Shown piece by piece: positions 20,641-32,048 of a stretch of 64,000 bases of DNA. The translations under genes were made by a program, and so were the position numbers. Every line of letters starts with the position of its first letter. Positions within the stretch are counted from its first letter, which is position 1. This DNA is from Nereocystis luetkeana (taxonomy: Eukaryota; Sar; Phaeophyceae; Laminariales; Laminariaceae): contig JARUPZ010000003.1 in assembly GCA_031213475.1 (NCBI GenBank), positions 7,184,740 through 7,248,739 of the forward strand, written 5' to 3'. Below the pieces are notes generated by a model, which saw only the letters and a list, made by a program, of their open reading frames with translations, searched no databases and had not been told where the DNA came from.

Positions 20641-23600
20641 CTGTCTCGAAACCGAAAGCGGCCATCAGACAGAAGCGACATCAGGAAGCCAGAGGAGATA
20701 CGAAGCGACGATGCTCGGAGAAAAGCTTTGGGGGCGTCCGGTTCGAATATATAGTGGTGCGCTTGGTACCGTACGAATCCCTCCATTATATGTTGTAGCC
20801 GCGGCATAAAATATAATTATGTTTCACGCTACCTTGGAGGGAGAGAGCGCATTGCTAATTCGGAGCAGTACGCGGAGCACATCTGCTCTGCCTCTATCTG
20901 CCGGCACACACATCCTTGCACCAGGTATTGACACAAGAAGCGCATCCGGCTTCTCGTGCGCTAAATAAATGGAGGGGCGTGTGTCTATGCCTACAGCCCT
21001 TTTTCCGTGGCCCAAACGCCTCCAAATAACGTGGGTAATACTCGTATATATGAGTTTATCCCCTCTAAATATCTAAGTGGCAGATTGGTTCCCTTTTTGT
21101 GGCGAGTCCAGTAGTTGTATCGCATTCCACCAGGTCACTGAGCATATACGAAATATGTCGCTTTGCCAAATGAGATTGAGAACACCCCGAGCTACTCAAA
21201 TCTCGTACAGCAGCGGTGATGATGCCGAGGCGCTAAGTGTTCGAGGTCCGTTCAACGGTCATCACGACAAAAATATACGATGATGGAGTTTCTGCCGCGG
21301 TACGTTGATACAGTAGGAGTAGTCTCGCCCGTCCCTTGCTATAGACTACCCTGCCCTGTGACCCAGCCTGATGTAAGACCGGGATGGAGGGTTACGGCAG
21401 AGGCAAGGCACGATTGTATGCGTGCAGGATTGATTTCGATTGGGTCTCAATTGTTCGCGTCAACCTCTAATGCACCTGCTTGTTTTCAACCCTCTGCGCC
21501 AATCGCCCAATCTTTTCTGCGATATTGAGGAGAATTTTACGTTTGCGACAAGCAAAGCCCTGCGCGCTGTATCGTGTTGTGCGTATTTCGACGGTCTTGA
21601 GGAGCTCAGGCAACCCTGCGCCGTGAACACACGTTATCGAAAAACAAAAGCAAAGGCCTGCGCTCTCAGGAAACAAGTTTAGCGCCTTGCACACACGCAC
21701 CTTCTCCGTGGTTGGCCGCTGCCCGAACGTTCTCAGAAGGCTCCCCAGCTCTTTCTCGTCGAGCGCTCCGTCTCCCGATTCGTCGAACATCCCGAATGTC
21801 AGCCTCATCTCTTCAACGGCCTCCTGACTGAACTCCTTTAGAAGGCTTGGAGGCAGAGAGTACGCGAGCATCCGACTCTGCGCGACGGCCTTGTCGGCAT
21901 CCATGTCCTTCAGCAGCGCGGCAAACTCATCAAAATCGAGGGCGCCAGACCTGTCTCGTCCCAAACAATGTGAAACAATAGCGACGAGGCAAGGTACATG
22001 GATGGGGTAGAACGCTGTCGAAATGAAGCGGGAGGTACGGTAGGGTAGGGGAGAGTGGGGTAAGGTAGAGTAGGGTGAGGTAGGGTAAGGCAGAATAGGG
22101 GAGGGGACGTGGGGGGGGGGGGGGGGGGGGGGGAGTGGATGGTACGGGGTGGTGGCACGAGACGTCTGGGAGACGTTGGCTTGCGGGATCTAGCCTAATA
22201 GCGATACCCGTAGAGGGGAGGCGCGGGTTGTGGGCAATCAACAGGCATGTCCTTCCCGGACCGTGTTGGTGACTAGACGACATGGCGGGCGCCGGAATCG
22301 ACGTAGCTGCATGTCTAACAACGTGCGAGACGCTACAGCACTGTAGATATATCAGTAGTAAATTGACGGTCTACGCCGCCAGCGCGATACTCCTTAAAGC
22401 GGAGAATGCCACCGTGATCCCCGGCAATACCATTAATATTCTCGGCAGATTGTCAATCGCTAATTTTCTGGGTGCTCGTTTATGCGGTAGTTGGTGGTAC
22501 GCTGGGTATAAACATAGTTCATTGCCGTAACAAAAGCCGACGATGTAGATACTTTCTCAAATCGAACCTATAGCGCCGGCAATGTTCCACAAGCAGTGGG
22601 AACGAGCCCTCTCGAAGGATACATTCTGTTCTGTATGTGCGCATTCTTTTGACTTTCCGTTCAGCTCTTGCTTTTTTTTTTTTGTGAATACATAGCGGTG
22701 AATCGGCTACCTCTGTACTTCAGTACCCCAGGACCATGCAGATGGCGCCACAGCGTTGCGCTTCGTGCATGACGATGCACACTCCGCGGTCGAGTACAAA
22801 AGGGGAACAACACCTTTACGGGCAGAGTTTCCACCGGTCACGCGGTCGCGCGCACAGGTGGCCAGCGCGCACAAGTGGTCGGCTCTCTGGCTTAGCGTAT
22901 TTCTCTGACGCGATGTATAGCCATGTCTTCTTTGGTTTTCTATTCGATGCGTAGGGGTTACGATCTTTCGTCTACAATGGGGTTGCACATCCTAAAGCTC
23001 CCAGCGTCTGAGGGCTTGGTTCTCAACCCTCAATTAATACGCTTCGGGCTTCTATAGCATGGCAGTGGTGGTGTTAGCAGACCCGGACTGCGCTGCGATT
23101 TGCGCTTTTCGGTCGGCCGTACATCTCCGCCGCACAACGGATTGGGGAACACTCAATCGCCGGGTGCCTCTTCTCCGTTGTCACGGCAGAAGGGGGCCGG
23201 GGCCTCCCTCTCCGCAGCCCGTTTGACGGCGAACCTGAAAGGCGATCTGCGGATAGCAGAGCCGCCGAACCACTTCACGATGTGAGCCAATCGAGTGGGA
23301 GGACGGACGCCAGTGAGCTACCACTGCTGCCTCCAGAGTTCGAAATGGATTTTGAAGCGTGTGCAGGAAAGGACTGAGTCAAGTTTGGAGACGTTTGGTG
23401 AGACAACTCTGCCCCTGGCCGGTGGCCAATCTAAACGAGGCGCAACGAGGTATGGGCGGGACCACAGGCCGGCGCAGAACGCCGCATCCATTCCAATACT
23501 TACATTAAATGATCCACGGCAGAGATACATAATACAACAGTGAAGATGACGATTCAATCGATGGACTCAAATTTGACACAAATAATGGAACCATCGATGA

Positions 23601-26600
23601 TATCGAAATGTCTCGGACCTAGTATCGCAACGAAGTCAGTTCTTCTTTTCGCTCCCGAAACCTCGGGAGAAGAGTTGGTCGCAACATTTCTTGAGACCAT
23701 CCCACCCACCCGGCAGTAGTATTTTTTTTGTCATGCTTGTATACCCAGATCATTTACAGGTACTAACCCCGCGCAGAGTACGTGATACACTAGTCTACGC
23801 AGCGCGGTGGGAAATACCGGACGAGACCTCCTGCCCGGCGCAGGGGGCTCATCCAACCCAATCCTTGCATTAAATGATCCACGGTAGAGAGACAGAATAC
23901 AACCGGAAAAAATCCCCTAGGGACAGAGTTCCCACCGGTCAAGGTCGTATATGTTGAAGATATCTGGAAGGCGTTCCTCGTCGTAGTCCACTCCGTACTC
24001 TTCCAAGATCTTAGGTAGTTTCTCCATCTCCAGAACTCCTGTCGACATTTTTTCGGGCACCGTCTCGATCGATCCCATTCACGGCCCTAAGAAGCACTGT
24101 TGTTTGTTTCTGGAGAGCGGTTTACTCTCGGGGGAAGACGGTTTCCTACAGATAATTTGTCTTCGTTGCGGTGAAGGAAACATGCGAAGGACTGCTGAAG
24201 AGAACACGCGAAGGGCTGCATACAATGTCGCTGGAAATGTACAGGGTTGTTCAGTTTCGTGTTGTTGCTAGTGCGAGGTGATATCACAGCTGTTGGATAG
24301 TAGCAGAGGCGGCATCACTTTCTTTGCCCGCGCTCGTTTAAATATACACGTATGTATCCGAAAGGTTTAAAGCTAACCAGAACAACAACGGTTCCCCAAC
24401 GCCCGTATTGAGCTCTATCAATAGCACCGTAGAGTAGACTAGCGGTGTAAAACAGCAGGAATGCTGCCGTCCATGGGTGCACTTAAGGAGGTATAGAGTA
24501 CCTGACCCATTCGCATCGTGCTGCAAGAACACCATCGTCAGAGCAGACATTTTCAGATCTTCGTCGGGTGCTCTTCCGCAGGCGGCCAAGGTAGGGCGTT
24601 CTAGGTGCGCCACGCAGTAGCCGTTGGCGCAGCAGGGAGGCAGGGGTAGACGATCGACAATACACCGCTTCCCCCCAAAGGGTGATCGGATGACGCGATT
24701 CCTGCTCGGCGTATTTAGATCATGGCGAAACGCGGCCAGCACCATAAGCATTCGGAACAACAACACAATATTGTACCCCCCCCCCCCTTGATTCGATAGA
24801 TGGGAGGAAGACGAGAAAACAAAACAAGGAGCCAAGCAACAGCCAAGAGCGAGTACATCTCTCCTACCGAGCACCCCCTCCCCCCACGCCCCTGATTCAA
24901 CATAGAAGACACGACGATGGGAGAAAGAAGGGAGAAACAAACTCAGGGAGAAATAAAGGACCAAGAACGTGCGAGCTAAGCGTGCAAAATGTCGCCAATC
25001 ACGCACGAGAGGGTTCTTCTGAGACAGGGATCGGCAGCGTTACGCAGTCGTACTGTTGCGCGTGGGCTTCGATGCCGATGCCCCCTGTCTCTCAGAGATT
25101 CGTGGGTAGCGCGCGCGTAGGCACCACTCGCAAAGCGTATTTCCTGCTGCTGTGCTAAATCACACGGTTCGAGCATATCGTGCAATCTACTCAGTCGAGG
25201 GAGAAACCTGTACAGCAGTGAAGCGAATTATAAAGACCGCGAAAAAACAACTTCTCGTATATATATATGCTCTGTCCTGAGAAAGCCGAGGCCGTCGTAT
25301 ATAAATACATGCAGGCCAGTGCCTCCGCGTGCTACAGTAGCAGTACCCGTACCCAAACTCGTACCGGTGCTCGTACTCGTGGTGCTGGCAGGTCGGACAA
25401 TGCGCACCTTTCAGCCACAAGCCCCACCAGAGAGGCGAAGGATACCGTTTCCTCGCCTTTGACAAGGGAGCCGAGGGAGCCGGTCGCCTTCTCTCGCGCA
25501 AGACTACGCTCAGCCCTTCCCGCCAGACTCTGAAGTCCAAGGCGGTTGGGTGTAGACGGCATGCATGTGTAAACGTACGATGTACCGGAGGCATTGCTGT
25601 ATGTAGGAGCGGAGCGTCGGTCGATGCACTGGCCCTTCGTCACCGGGAGGTGCTGGGGCGTCTACACATTCCGAGAGTACGTATATCTGTAGGCGATTCA
25701 GAGTACCATAAAAGGTGTTTCTACAGGCGCACTACTCTGGACGGATATAGAAGGAAATGCTACTGTAGTCTTCAAATTAAATGTGCTGCATGGACGTTCT
25801 TTGTTGTTTTATCTCGCCAACCATACATACATGAGTGCGCAAGTCATAACCCAGAAATAAAGAAACAACAGGCAGGGCTACAATGCAGGAGTACACAACC
25901 CTCGAACGTGGCATTGCACTGCCCGTATTCAGCAGTGCGCGTGGAAGCCGCTTTTGTCAGGATTTGGCCCCTCCGTGAGGTGCGTTGCTGCCTGCGACAA
26001 CTACCCCCCACGGCACCGGCACAACTTCCGATCACTCACCCTTTTTATCCCAAACGTAACGCGGGTGTAGAGTTTGGTACGATAGGATCGAAACAGAAAA
26101 TTGATGAGCCTCCTCATTTTAGGAGGCTCCGTATACCACCTAACATCGGACCCAAGGAAATATGTACGCGCCTTATCGTCATGGGCACCCCCCCGTCCGC
26201 TCTCAGGTTTGAACCGAAATTGTTCTCCGATCAACAACGATGTTTGGGTACTGTACGGTAGCTTCTCACACTTGATTCGACTATGAAGTAGATTGTGTTC
26301 AAAACGGGACTTGGTCCGAAAAGCCCCACCCATCAGAAAATTCGAAGCAAAAAGTGCGACGTACGTACCCCTGCATCGTAGCACGAGTCCCATTGACTTT
26401 ACAGTACCTACCTACGCGAATTGGATGCGTACAACCGGCGTCGTGGGAATGTGAGCGCCATGGCCAGACCCGACACAAAGCTACCAGCCACATCGGCCTT
26501 GTAGGAGTATTCGTACGCGGCTGCCGGTTCGTCAAGAAGGGTCGCTGCCTTCTTCTACCAGCGCCACACGTTCCACGTTACTTACACACCTTAGGCACAC

Positions 26601-28922
26601 GACACCTTGATGTTGTATGTTGCTGCACTACTGCGATATATGTGTATGTTGCATGACATTGTGGCTTCACCTCGGAGGCAACAGCAGCCAACACAGTGCC
26701 GATCGCGCCCACCGGTAGCCGTCCCAGTCGGCTCGGGTCGAATTTTTCGCAAGCTTCGACGAGGCCGGTCCTTTCTTCCGGCTCGAGCCATTTCCTGGAA
26801 CAACGGCCAAAATCAGAGACCCGAGAAGCGCGAAGGCAATCCCGGATGTTTGAAGAACAGGCAATGTGACCAAAATTGGACAAACAAGTTTAGAATATAC
26901 GCCCTCAAATATGAAACTCTTTTTTGGAGTGAGCCTTTGATTCTTATTTGTTGCTCGAGGCCATGTCACTTTCGCAAGTCACGTTTCTTATCCACCGATG
27001 GTATTGAAACGTACTTTTCTTTTAAGAGTTTTATTACGAGTATTCATTCCGGATATGTATTCGGAAAGGGTGACCCTTTCCTCGAAGTGTCGGTGTCCGT
27101 GAGTGCTGGGAGTGCCACACGAAGACTGCAACCTGCAAACACCACCAACAAACTGCCAGGTATTAACAACTTGGAAACAAAACACAATGTAGTCAACCGA
27201 AATACTTGTGCGTACTGCTTTCATGCAGAGCATCAACCCCATCCGCACCGTCCTGTATATATATGCCCTTGCTACCAATGAGCTCAAATAATCCCCACTC
27301 GCCACAATGTACAGTTTAGTTTTTTTAATCATCACTTTTACTTTCCAGCCTAACTCGTAGAAGGTTTTACCCTCAGCGATCTTCTGGACAAGCCGTGGTC
27401 ACAAGTGTCGTCCCTTCTCCCCCCCGGTCCGTGCCTTTATTTTTTGTCGCGCATAGGGTTCAGCATTCCCACTGCTCGTCGATTTTCATCGAATGTAGCT
27501 AACTCAAGCTCTCGCGCTTTCCGCTAACCATTTGTTTTTGCAAGAAAAAGTCCCTACGAGCATGCACTCGGTGAGACTTGAACCCACGCAATTGCTCTTG
27601 ACAGGCAGGCGGACCACCTACCAAGATACCGGGGACGCCGGCTACCAGGTACTAGACATACATATTATGTACCAGGTATGCCAATAGAGGTACAGCACAG
27701 TACTGCACTGTACATGTACATGTACTGTACATGCTGTATAAAATGTACCATGTCTACAGCAGTACCGAAAAAAACAACAGACACATCACGGCACACTGTC
27801 GGTATGGCGAACATTGGGAGGTAATAGCCTTCCCGACCTGCTCGTGGCGCGTAGAGTCGGGTCCGCAGCAGGGGCGCTTCGAAGCGGTGCGAAATCTCGC
27901 CTCAAGCAGTACCCACGCGCCTAGGGTGGCCATCTCGTCTGTACCGTATAACCCTAACGGCAACTTCATTCTTCGCGTGCCCTCGTCACGCTCAAGCACC
28001 ACACGGTAGTCGTACACACGGCGGGTACGCTTCTGTGCTTTACGTGCAATCCTCCCCCCCAAACCAGCCCACCCCAAGCCTTACGAGGACCCCACCCCCC
28101 CCCAACGAGCCGTCCAGGACCAATGTCTTAGTCGCCTGGAGACGAAAGCCACGTACGTGGGATCTCCATGGTGGGTACGATCTCCTTTCCCGGCCCCAGG
28201 TCATCCTCGTCATCGAGGCGATCTATTGCGTCGTCACGAAGGGTATCGAGAGGTACTGTACTGCTGTACGGTACCTGGCACTGGTTTCTTATTCAGCTCA
28301 AGGTCGAGGCAAAACTACACGTTTCTTGTTGAAACTCGGACCGTATGTTGCTCTATCTTACATTGCTCTTTCTTACCTTGGTCGCCAAACCCAGGTCTGT
28401 TTCTTAGGGCTAGTTGCTTTAGGTTCGGCCCAAAAGTGAGCTTTAGTTTCACATTATGCACTTTCTTATCGGCGGGCCTATTTATTGTAGAGTATGGCTT
28501 GTTTCGAGTGTTGTAGGTTGCGTGGCAATGAGGAAGGTGCCACACGATCTGGGTTAGGTTTACGACTAAAGGTACTGTAGTACTACTTCGAACCCCAACA
28601 AGGCTCGAGTCGCACCTACAAGCCCTTTCAAGCTTCTCAACGTCGCACGAAGGAACGAGCGGTGCTGAGGCCCCCGACTATACTATTCCAGCACTTATAC
28701 CTGTAGTACTACTACTGTTATAACTTACCGCTACATCATGTCTTTTGCTCACTTGGCATCAGAAGAAAAGTGGTAAGGATCTGCCGCCCATGCCGGGCGT
28801 CTCGGGGATCTCGTAGGGCACCCTGCGTGCCTTGTGTCCTTGTCCAGCTCCCGAATCACCTCCTCCAGCGTGGGAGGCTCGGCCCAGGAATACTGGGCCA
28901 GCTCGGGCTTGGCAATGGCCAT
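20560..28922 (-). CDS. Calmodulin-like EF-hand protein, seven exons (possibly the N-terminal part of a larger fusion)
   Basis: Spliced reading from ATG at 28920-28922: exons 28822-28922, 26671-26794, 25408-25529, 24502-24572, 23936-24038, 21701-21950 and 20560-20640, 284 codons, all junction phases compatible. The ATG has an in-frame TGA upstream and no AG acceptor between, which fixes the start. EF-hand loops: residues 171-182 (DLDRSGALDFDE), 230-241 (DESGDGALDEKE) and 266-277 (DYDKSGTIEFQE) are canonical; 135-146 (DANGSGVLEMEK) has Lys instead of Glu at position 12; two degenerate hands lie near 45-72 and 90-115. Two loops (135-146 and 171-182) are split by introns and become complete only after splicing, which strongly supports the model. 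The family binds Ca2+ in the cytosol or nucleus and passes the signal by conformational change. If the last exon reads through, the protein stops at TAA 20527-20529 after ten more residues (294 aa); otherwise it continues into the E2-like exons at 20318. Confidence 0.88.
21701..21950 (-). CDS. EF-hand gene exon 6 (EF-hands 4 and 5)
   Basis: Acceptor GAGACAG|GTCTGG, donor GAGAAG|GTGCGT. It opens with SGALDFDEFAALLKDMD, completing the loop begun in exon 5, followed by a linker and the complete loop DESGDGALDEKE with its exiting helix ELGSLLRTFGQRPTTEK, very close to calmodulin and centrin at this place. Confidence 0.92.
22021..22132. repeat. G-rich minisatellite in an EF-hand gene intron
   Basis: GGTAGGGTAGGGG-type units followed by a long G run, on +; the transcript of the minus-strand gene would carry the C-rich strand. 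The + strand has many G-runs able to form quadruplexes. Confidence 0.85.
23470..23905. repeat. Short duplicated segments in an EF-hand gene intron
   Basis: CCGGCGCAGAACGCCGCATC...TTAAATGATCCACGGCAGAG (about 23,471-23,545) recurs as 23,834-23,905 with several differences. Nearby, 22,829 resembles the exon 5 donor region. Confidence 0.6.
23936..24038 (-). CDS. EF-hand gene exon 5 (EF-hand 3 end, EF-hand 4 start)
   Basis: Acceptor GTCGACAG|GAGTTC, donor GACCG|GTGGGA. It encodes (G)VLEMEKLPKILEEYG... to ...IFNIYDLD(R). It finishes one EF loop and begins the next. The 3' end resembles a short segment near 22,829, a small local duplication. Confidence 0.85.
24502..24572 (-). CDS. EF-hand gene exon 4 (first half of EF-hand 3 loop)
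   Basis: Acceptor GCGGAAG|AGCACC (weak pyrimidine tract), donor GGGTCAG|GTACTC. It encodes (R)APDEDLKMSALTMVFLQHDANGS and stops inside the loop, which exon 5 completes. Confidence 0.78.
25408..25529 (-). CDS. EF-hand gene exon 3 (degenerate EF-hand 2)
   Basis: Acceptor GACTTCAG|AGTCTGG, donor GAAAG|GTGCGC, phase 0 in and phase 2 out. It encodes SLAGRAERSL...ETVSFASLVGLVAE(R), which fits the F..L..L pattern after a lost loop. It is assigned mainly because it bridges exons 2 and 4 in phase. Confidence 0.6.
26671..26794 (-). CDS. EF-hand gene exon 2 (degenerate EF-hand 1)
   Basis: Acceptor TTCCAG|GAAATGG, donor GAG|GTGAAG. It encodes KWLEPEERTGLVEACEKFDP..., a helix-loop-helix pattern with FDPSRLGRLPVG in place of a Ca2+ loop; most liganding side chains are missing, so Ca2+ binding is unlikely here. 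Confidence 0.75.
27315..27640 (-). mobile_element. tRNA-derived SINE, copy 1
   Basis: On the minus strand the head reads GGCGTCCCCGGTATCTTGG with A-box (TATCTTGGTAGGTGG) and B-box GGGTTCAAGTCTC (27573-27585), followed by a body of about 250 bases shared with 29,785-30,105 (for example GCTCGTCGATTTTCATCG on +). The tRNA fold is not kept, so this is a SINE, not a tRNA gene. Confidence 0.65.
28822..28922 (-). CDS. EF-hand gene exon 1
   Basis: Codes residues 1-33 plus two bases, MAIAKPELAQ... to ...DKDTRHA. The donor is GCAGG|GTGCCC. Without splicing, a second open frame (VPYEIPETPG) makes this look like a frameshift; the phase-2 match to exon 2 removes the need for one. The segment is a helical lead-in (LEEVIRELDKD) before the first degenerate EF-hand. 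Confidence 0.75.
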
Positions 28923-30109
28923 CGAATCGTTTTGAAAGGGTAAACCCGAACGTCAGACGAGTGTTCGACTGATCGAGTGGTTGGCACTTCGTAAATTTAT
29001 ACAAGTACTCCTTTCCCGGGCTCGTCGTCTTGTAGGCAACAAGGTCTTGATTTAAACTATCGATTCGGTACCAACGCAAACTGGCGACGTCGCCACATAT
29101 ATGTGTGTATCGGAAAACACCTTCTATACGGTTCCTGCGAGCGCAACGATACGGAACACGAGCACGATGGCACAGGTGGCGAGCCGCGAGGCTATGATAC
29201 GCATCAAGCTCCCACCTTTCGACGTTCGACCAATTACAGTACCAGCTGTGCAAATCAATCTCGCCGCGTTTGCAAAAAACGACCGTTTCGTTTCAATCGA
29301 AGGAATTTGCGCCGCTTTTTTCTCAAGGGGGGATTCCATTTTTTTTTGGCAATTTTCTTCACAACAAGGGCGGCACGCACGACGGACGTGACGAAGATGG
29401 TGGCTTTGGAGATATCTCGTCGAGCTATGTACACCTGGAAGTTTGTCCAAGGGGTGTGCTGTCTTGCGTGTTAGCTAGTAGCGGAGGGCTTGCACGCGCG
29501 CGACGTTGTGTACATAAGGTATAGTCGTGAGTACAGCAGTACGACGTACAGTAGTAGTAGTAGTCATTTCAAGTCCTGTATTATTATTATGTCAGATGCG
29601 AGCTCGCCTGATTAATGGTACCCAACAATGCAAGCTGCGCAATTCGTCTGTTCATATTTCGTCCTTGCTATGGTTTGCAGCATGTTTATTTTGCACGATT
29701 TACGATGACTCGTGCTTCATACAAGTTGTATGGTACCTGGTGAGCCGTATTCCAGATTTTATCCCCGTTTTGTTTTTTTTGCTTTTTGTAATCATCACTT
29801 TCACTTACTTTCCGAAGCATAATAACTCGTACCTGGTAGGAGGTTTTACCCACAGTCCTGTGACAGCGGTCTTCTGCTGGACAACAAGCCCGTGATCACA
29901 TGTGTCGCCCTTTCTACCCCCCGGTACTTACCTTCATGTTTCGTCGCGCAGGGTTCAGCGTTCCCACTGCTCGTCGATTTTCATCGAATGTAGCTAACTC
30001 ACGCTTTTGCGCTTTCCTCTAATCAATCTTCATGCAAGAAAATGTCCTTCGGAGTCGTTTATATATATATGCACTTACTTGGTGATACTTGAGCCAACGA
30101 AAAGTTTCT

Positions 30110-30225
30110 TATTACGGGGGACCATAGTTAATACCTGGTAGGGCCTATGGTAAACATAAACACCTATATATTTAACCATTTTTACTAACAATATTTGGTC
30201 CTATTAACTATGGTCCCCCGTAATA
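30110..30225. mobile_element. TA-flanked MITE (Stowaway-like), copy 2
   Basis: Near-perfect inverted repeats TTACGGGGGACCATAGTTAA ... ending CTATGGTCCCCCGTAA, flanked by TA on both sides. Inserted in the SINE described at 29,785. Confidence 0.8.
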
Positions 30226-30241
30226 GTAGGCACGCGGATCA

Positions 30242-30612
30242 TGTTATAAGGATTACCTTGGGCTGGGTAATCGATCGGTCTTTTACCCCTATACTGGTAG
30301 CTCAGTAGGTAACACCTTCACATTTATTTGACGTCGTCCAGGTCACGGGATCGAACCTCACTTCGAATGTTTGTTTGACAGAAACGCTTGCGCGTGCACA
30401 CACCGAAAAAAAAAACACACACACACACACACACATCTCCCTGGATCCCCAGGTAATGAAACGAAGCGGGTAGGTCAGCGTACGGACGTATACGGTTCCG
30501 ACGCCCCAAAGATCCCGCCGTTCAGAGGGGGGGAGAGTGTTATAAGGATTACCTTGGGCTGGGTAATCGATCGGTCTTTTACCCCTATAGCTCAGTAGGT
30601 AACACCTTCACA
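30242..30612 (+). mobile_element. Miniature LTR-like element (TRIM) copy 1, carrying a tRNA-type promoter
   Basis: Terminal direct repeats 30242-30322 (81 bases, including a 6-base insertion) and 30538-30612 (75 bases) begin TGTTATAAGG and end CACA (TG...CA). The element is flanked by the 4-base duplication ATCA (30238-30241 and 30613-30616). A purine tract (AGAGGGGGGGAGAG) immediately precedes the right repeat. The left repeat holds an A-box-like TAGCTCAGTAGG (30298-30309), and a B-box-like GGATCGAACC follows at 30348. An (AC)n run lies inside. No protein is encoded. Confidence 0.75.
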
Positions 30613-31168
30613 ATCACCTACTAAGCCACCGAGGACGCCCGCTTTAAGGATAAAATATTTTGTTGTTCACGGTAAAGTTATTGTTATCGTGGTTGTTTCA
30701 CGCACAAACAAGACAGCCTACAGGTTTGTTCAGTCCGCAACACGCAAAGCGCCCGCGCGGCTGACCACGGGGTCCTGGTCAGTCACACCCAATTCACCTT
30801 ACTCACCGACAAAACCAAATCTCACCGGGGATAATGAATGCGGAGTAGACAAGCCGAAAGTCGGCACAGAAGGGAAGTAGACTTGGTGCATGGGTTTCCT
30901 TTTGTTTCCGAGGTTTTCTTCTTTCGGGAAAGTTATGAGTGATCAATGTTGAAGATCATACCGCACATTGTCGGAAGGGAAAGGAAAGAATACTAAAAGC
31001 CTGTTATCGCTGTGGGGTGGATCTTGCGTAAATTCCGCAGCTATTTTGACGCGCTTCGCTTCGAGCTAGCTCCTGAATCGGCTGGGTCATGCCTTAGCAT
31101 AGAACGGTAGGCCCATGCGGAGATAGGTACGCCGAAGGCGAAAACAATAGATATGAGCAAAAAATAGC

Positions 31169-31189
31169 ATATATATATATATATATATG
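31169..31189. repeat. (AT)n microsatellite
   Basis: About 10 AT units followed by GCCTGG; similar runs ending ATGC occur at 61,908-61,930 and 63,648-63,671. Confidence 0.9.
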
Positions 31190-31262
31190 CCTGGCGTGCC
31201 TTGATTTGACTAAAATGTGCCTATCTATCTGTTTGAGTTATTTGCCTCTTCTTACAAAACGC

Positions 31263-31625
31263 CTGAGACGTGCCTGAAGCCCTTTCGGCGCCCCAAGACA
31301 ATAATATATCATTTCAAGCCTTTTTATCGAAGAATGGGCAAAATAATGCCAAAACAAAAACCCTGAAACTTTTCCAGCGCCCTAACGCCGATCCTAGTCT
31401 AATTTCAAGTAGTTTTGTGTGATTGGGGCGAAACACCTGGAAAAATGCCTGAAACTTGCTTAGCGCACTGAACGCTTTTCTATACCAATTTCGAGTTGTT
31501 TCGTTCCAAGTGGTAACATGCCTGCAAAAATGCCTGAAACTCGTTCAGCGCAGCATACAAAACCTCTATACCAAAATCGAGTATTTTGGTTCCAAGAGGT
31601 AAACTGCCGGAAGCAAAGCAGTCAA
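31263..31625. repeat. Diverged tandem repeat of about 85-95 bases
   Basis: Four units start GCCTGARAC...; the last two share CTATACCAATTTCGAGT / CTATACCAAAATCGAGT and TTCCAAGTGGTAAC / TTCCAAGAGGTAAC. Confidence 0.65.
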
Positions 31626-32048
31626 ACGTACGCACAGGGTTGTGAACCGAATTTGAAAAGTGGCTCGATCGGTTTTCCGGTTTTCCCCGAAAGAGTCGGT
31701 CGGTTTCGGTCGGTTTTCCGGTTTGTTCCCGAAAAGGTCCGTCGCTTTCGGTCGTTATTATGAAGAACTAAAAACTCAAACCGGAAACGAAACCGAAATT
31801 TTCTCGGTCGATTTCTCGCCCGGTATATCGTGAAAACCAGTCAAATGGTCAGTCTTTCGAAGGGTTTGGTATGCGTTTTGTTGGCTTATTGTGATATGAT
31901 CGTATAATATGGTGTCAAGGGGACGTCCTGCAGTAGCTGTGCCCGCCGCGCCACACGGTACAGGCCGACATGTAGGCCATACTGGTACGTCAGACGTGCT
32001 TATAACCTGCAACAAGCGATAACCACAGATAGATACAGTAGTTATTTA

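Larger units (their letters stand above)
29785..30650 (-). mobile_element. tRNA-derived SINE, copy 2, split by a MITE and a TRIM
   Basis: Body 29,785-30,109 matches the copy at 27,315. The head is split: 30226-30241 plus 30613-30643 (CACCTACTAAGCCACCGAGG) match the intact head once the MITE (30112-30223) and the TRIM (30242-30612) are removed. The join GCGGATCACCTACTAAG compares with GCGGACCACCTACCAAG in copy 1. Confidence 0.65.

Noticed and set aside
27573..27640. tRNA gene on the minus strand
   Set aside because: Head of a repeated SINE; anticodon and acceptor stems do not form.
28759..28922. Apparent single-base frameshift between MAIAKPELAQ... and VPYEIPETPG
   Set aside because: A GT donor (GCAGG|GTGCCC) gives a phase-2 junction that fits exon 2 exactly, so no frameshift is needed.
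30298..30357. tRNA gene
   Set aside because: A- and B-box words are present but the cloverleaf stems do not pair, and the segment belongs to a repeated element.
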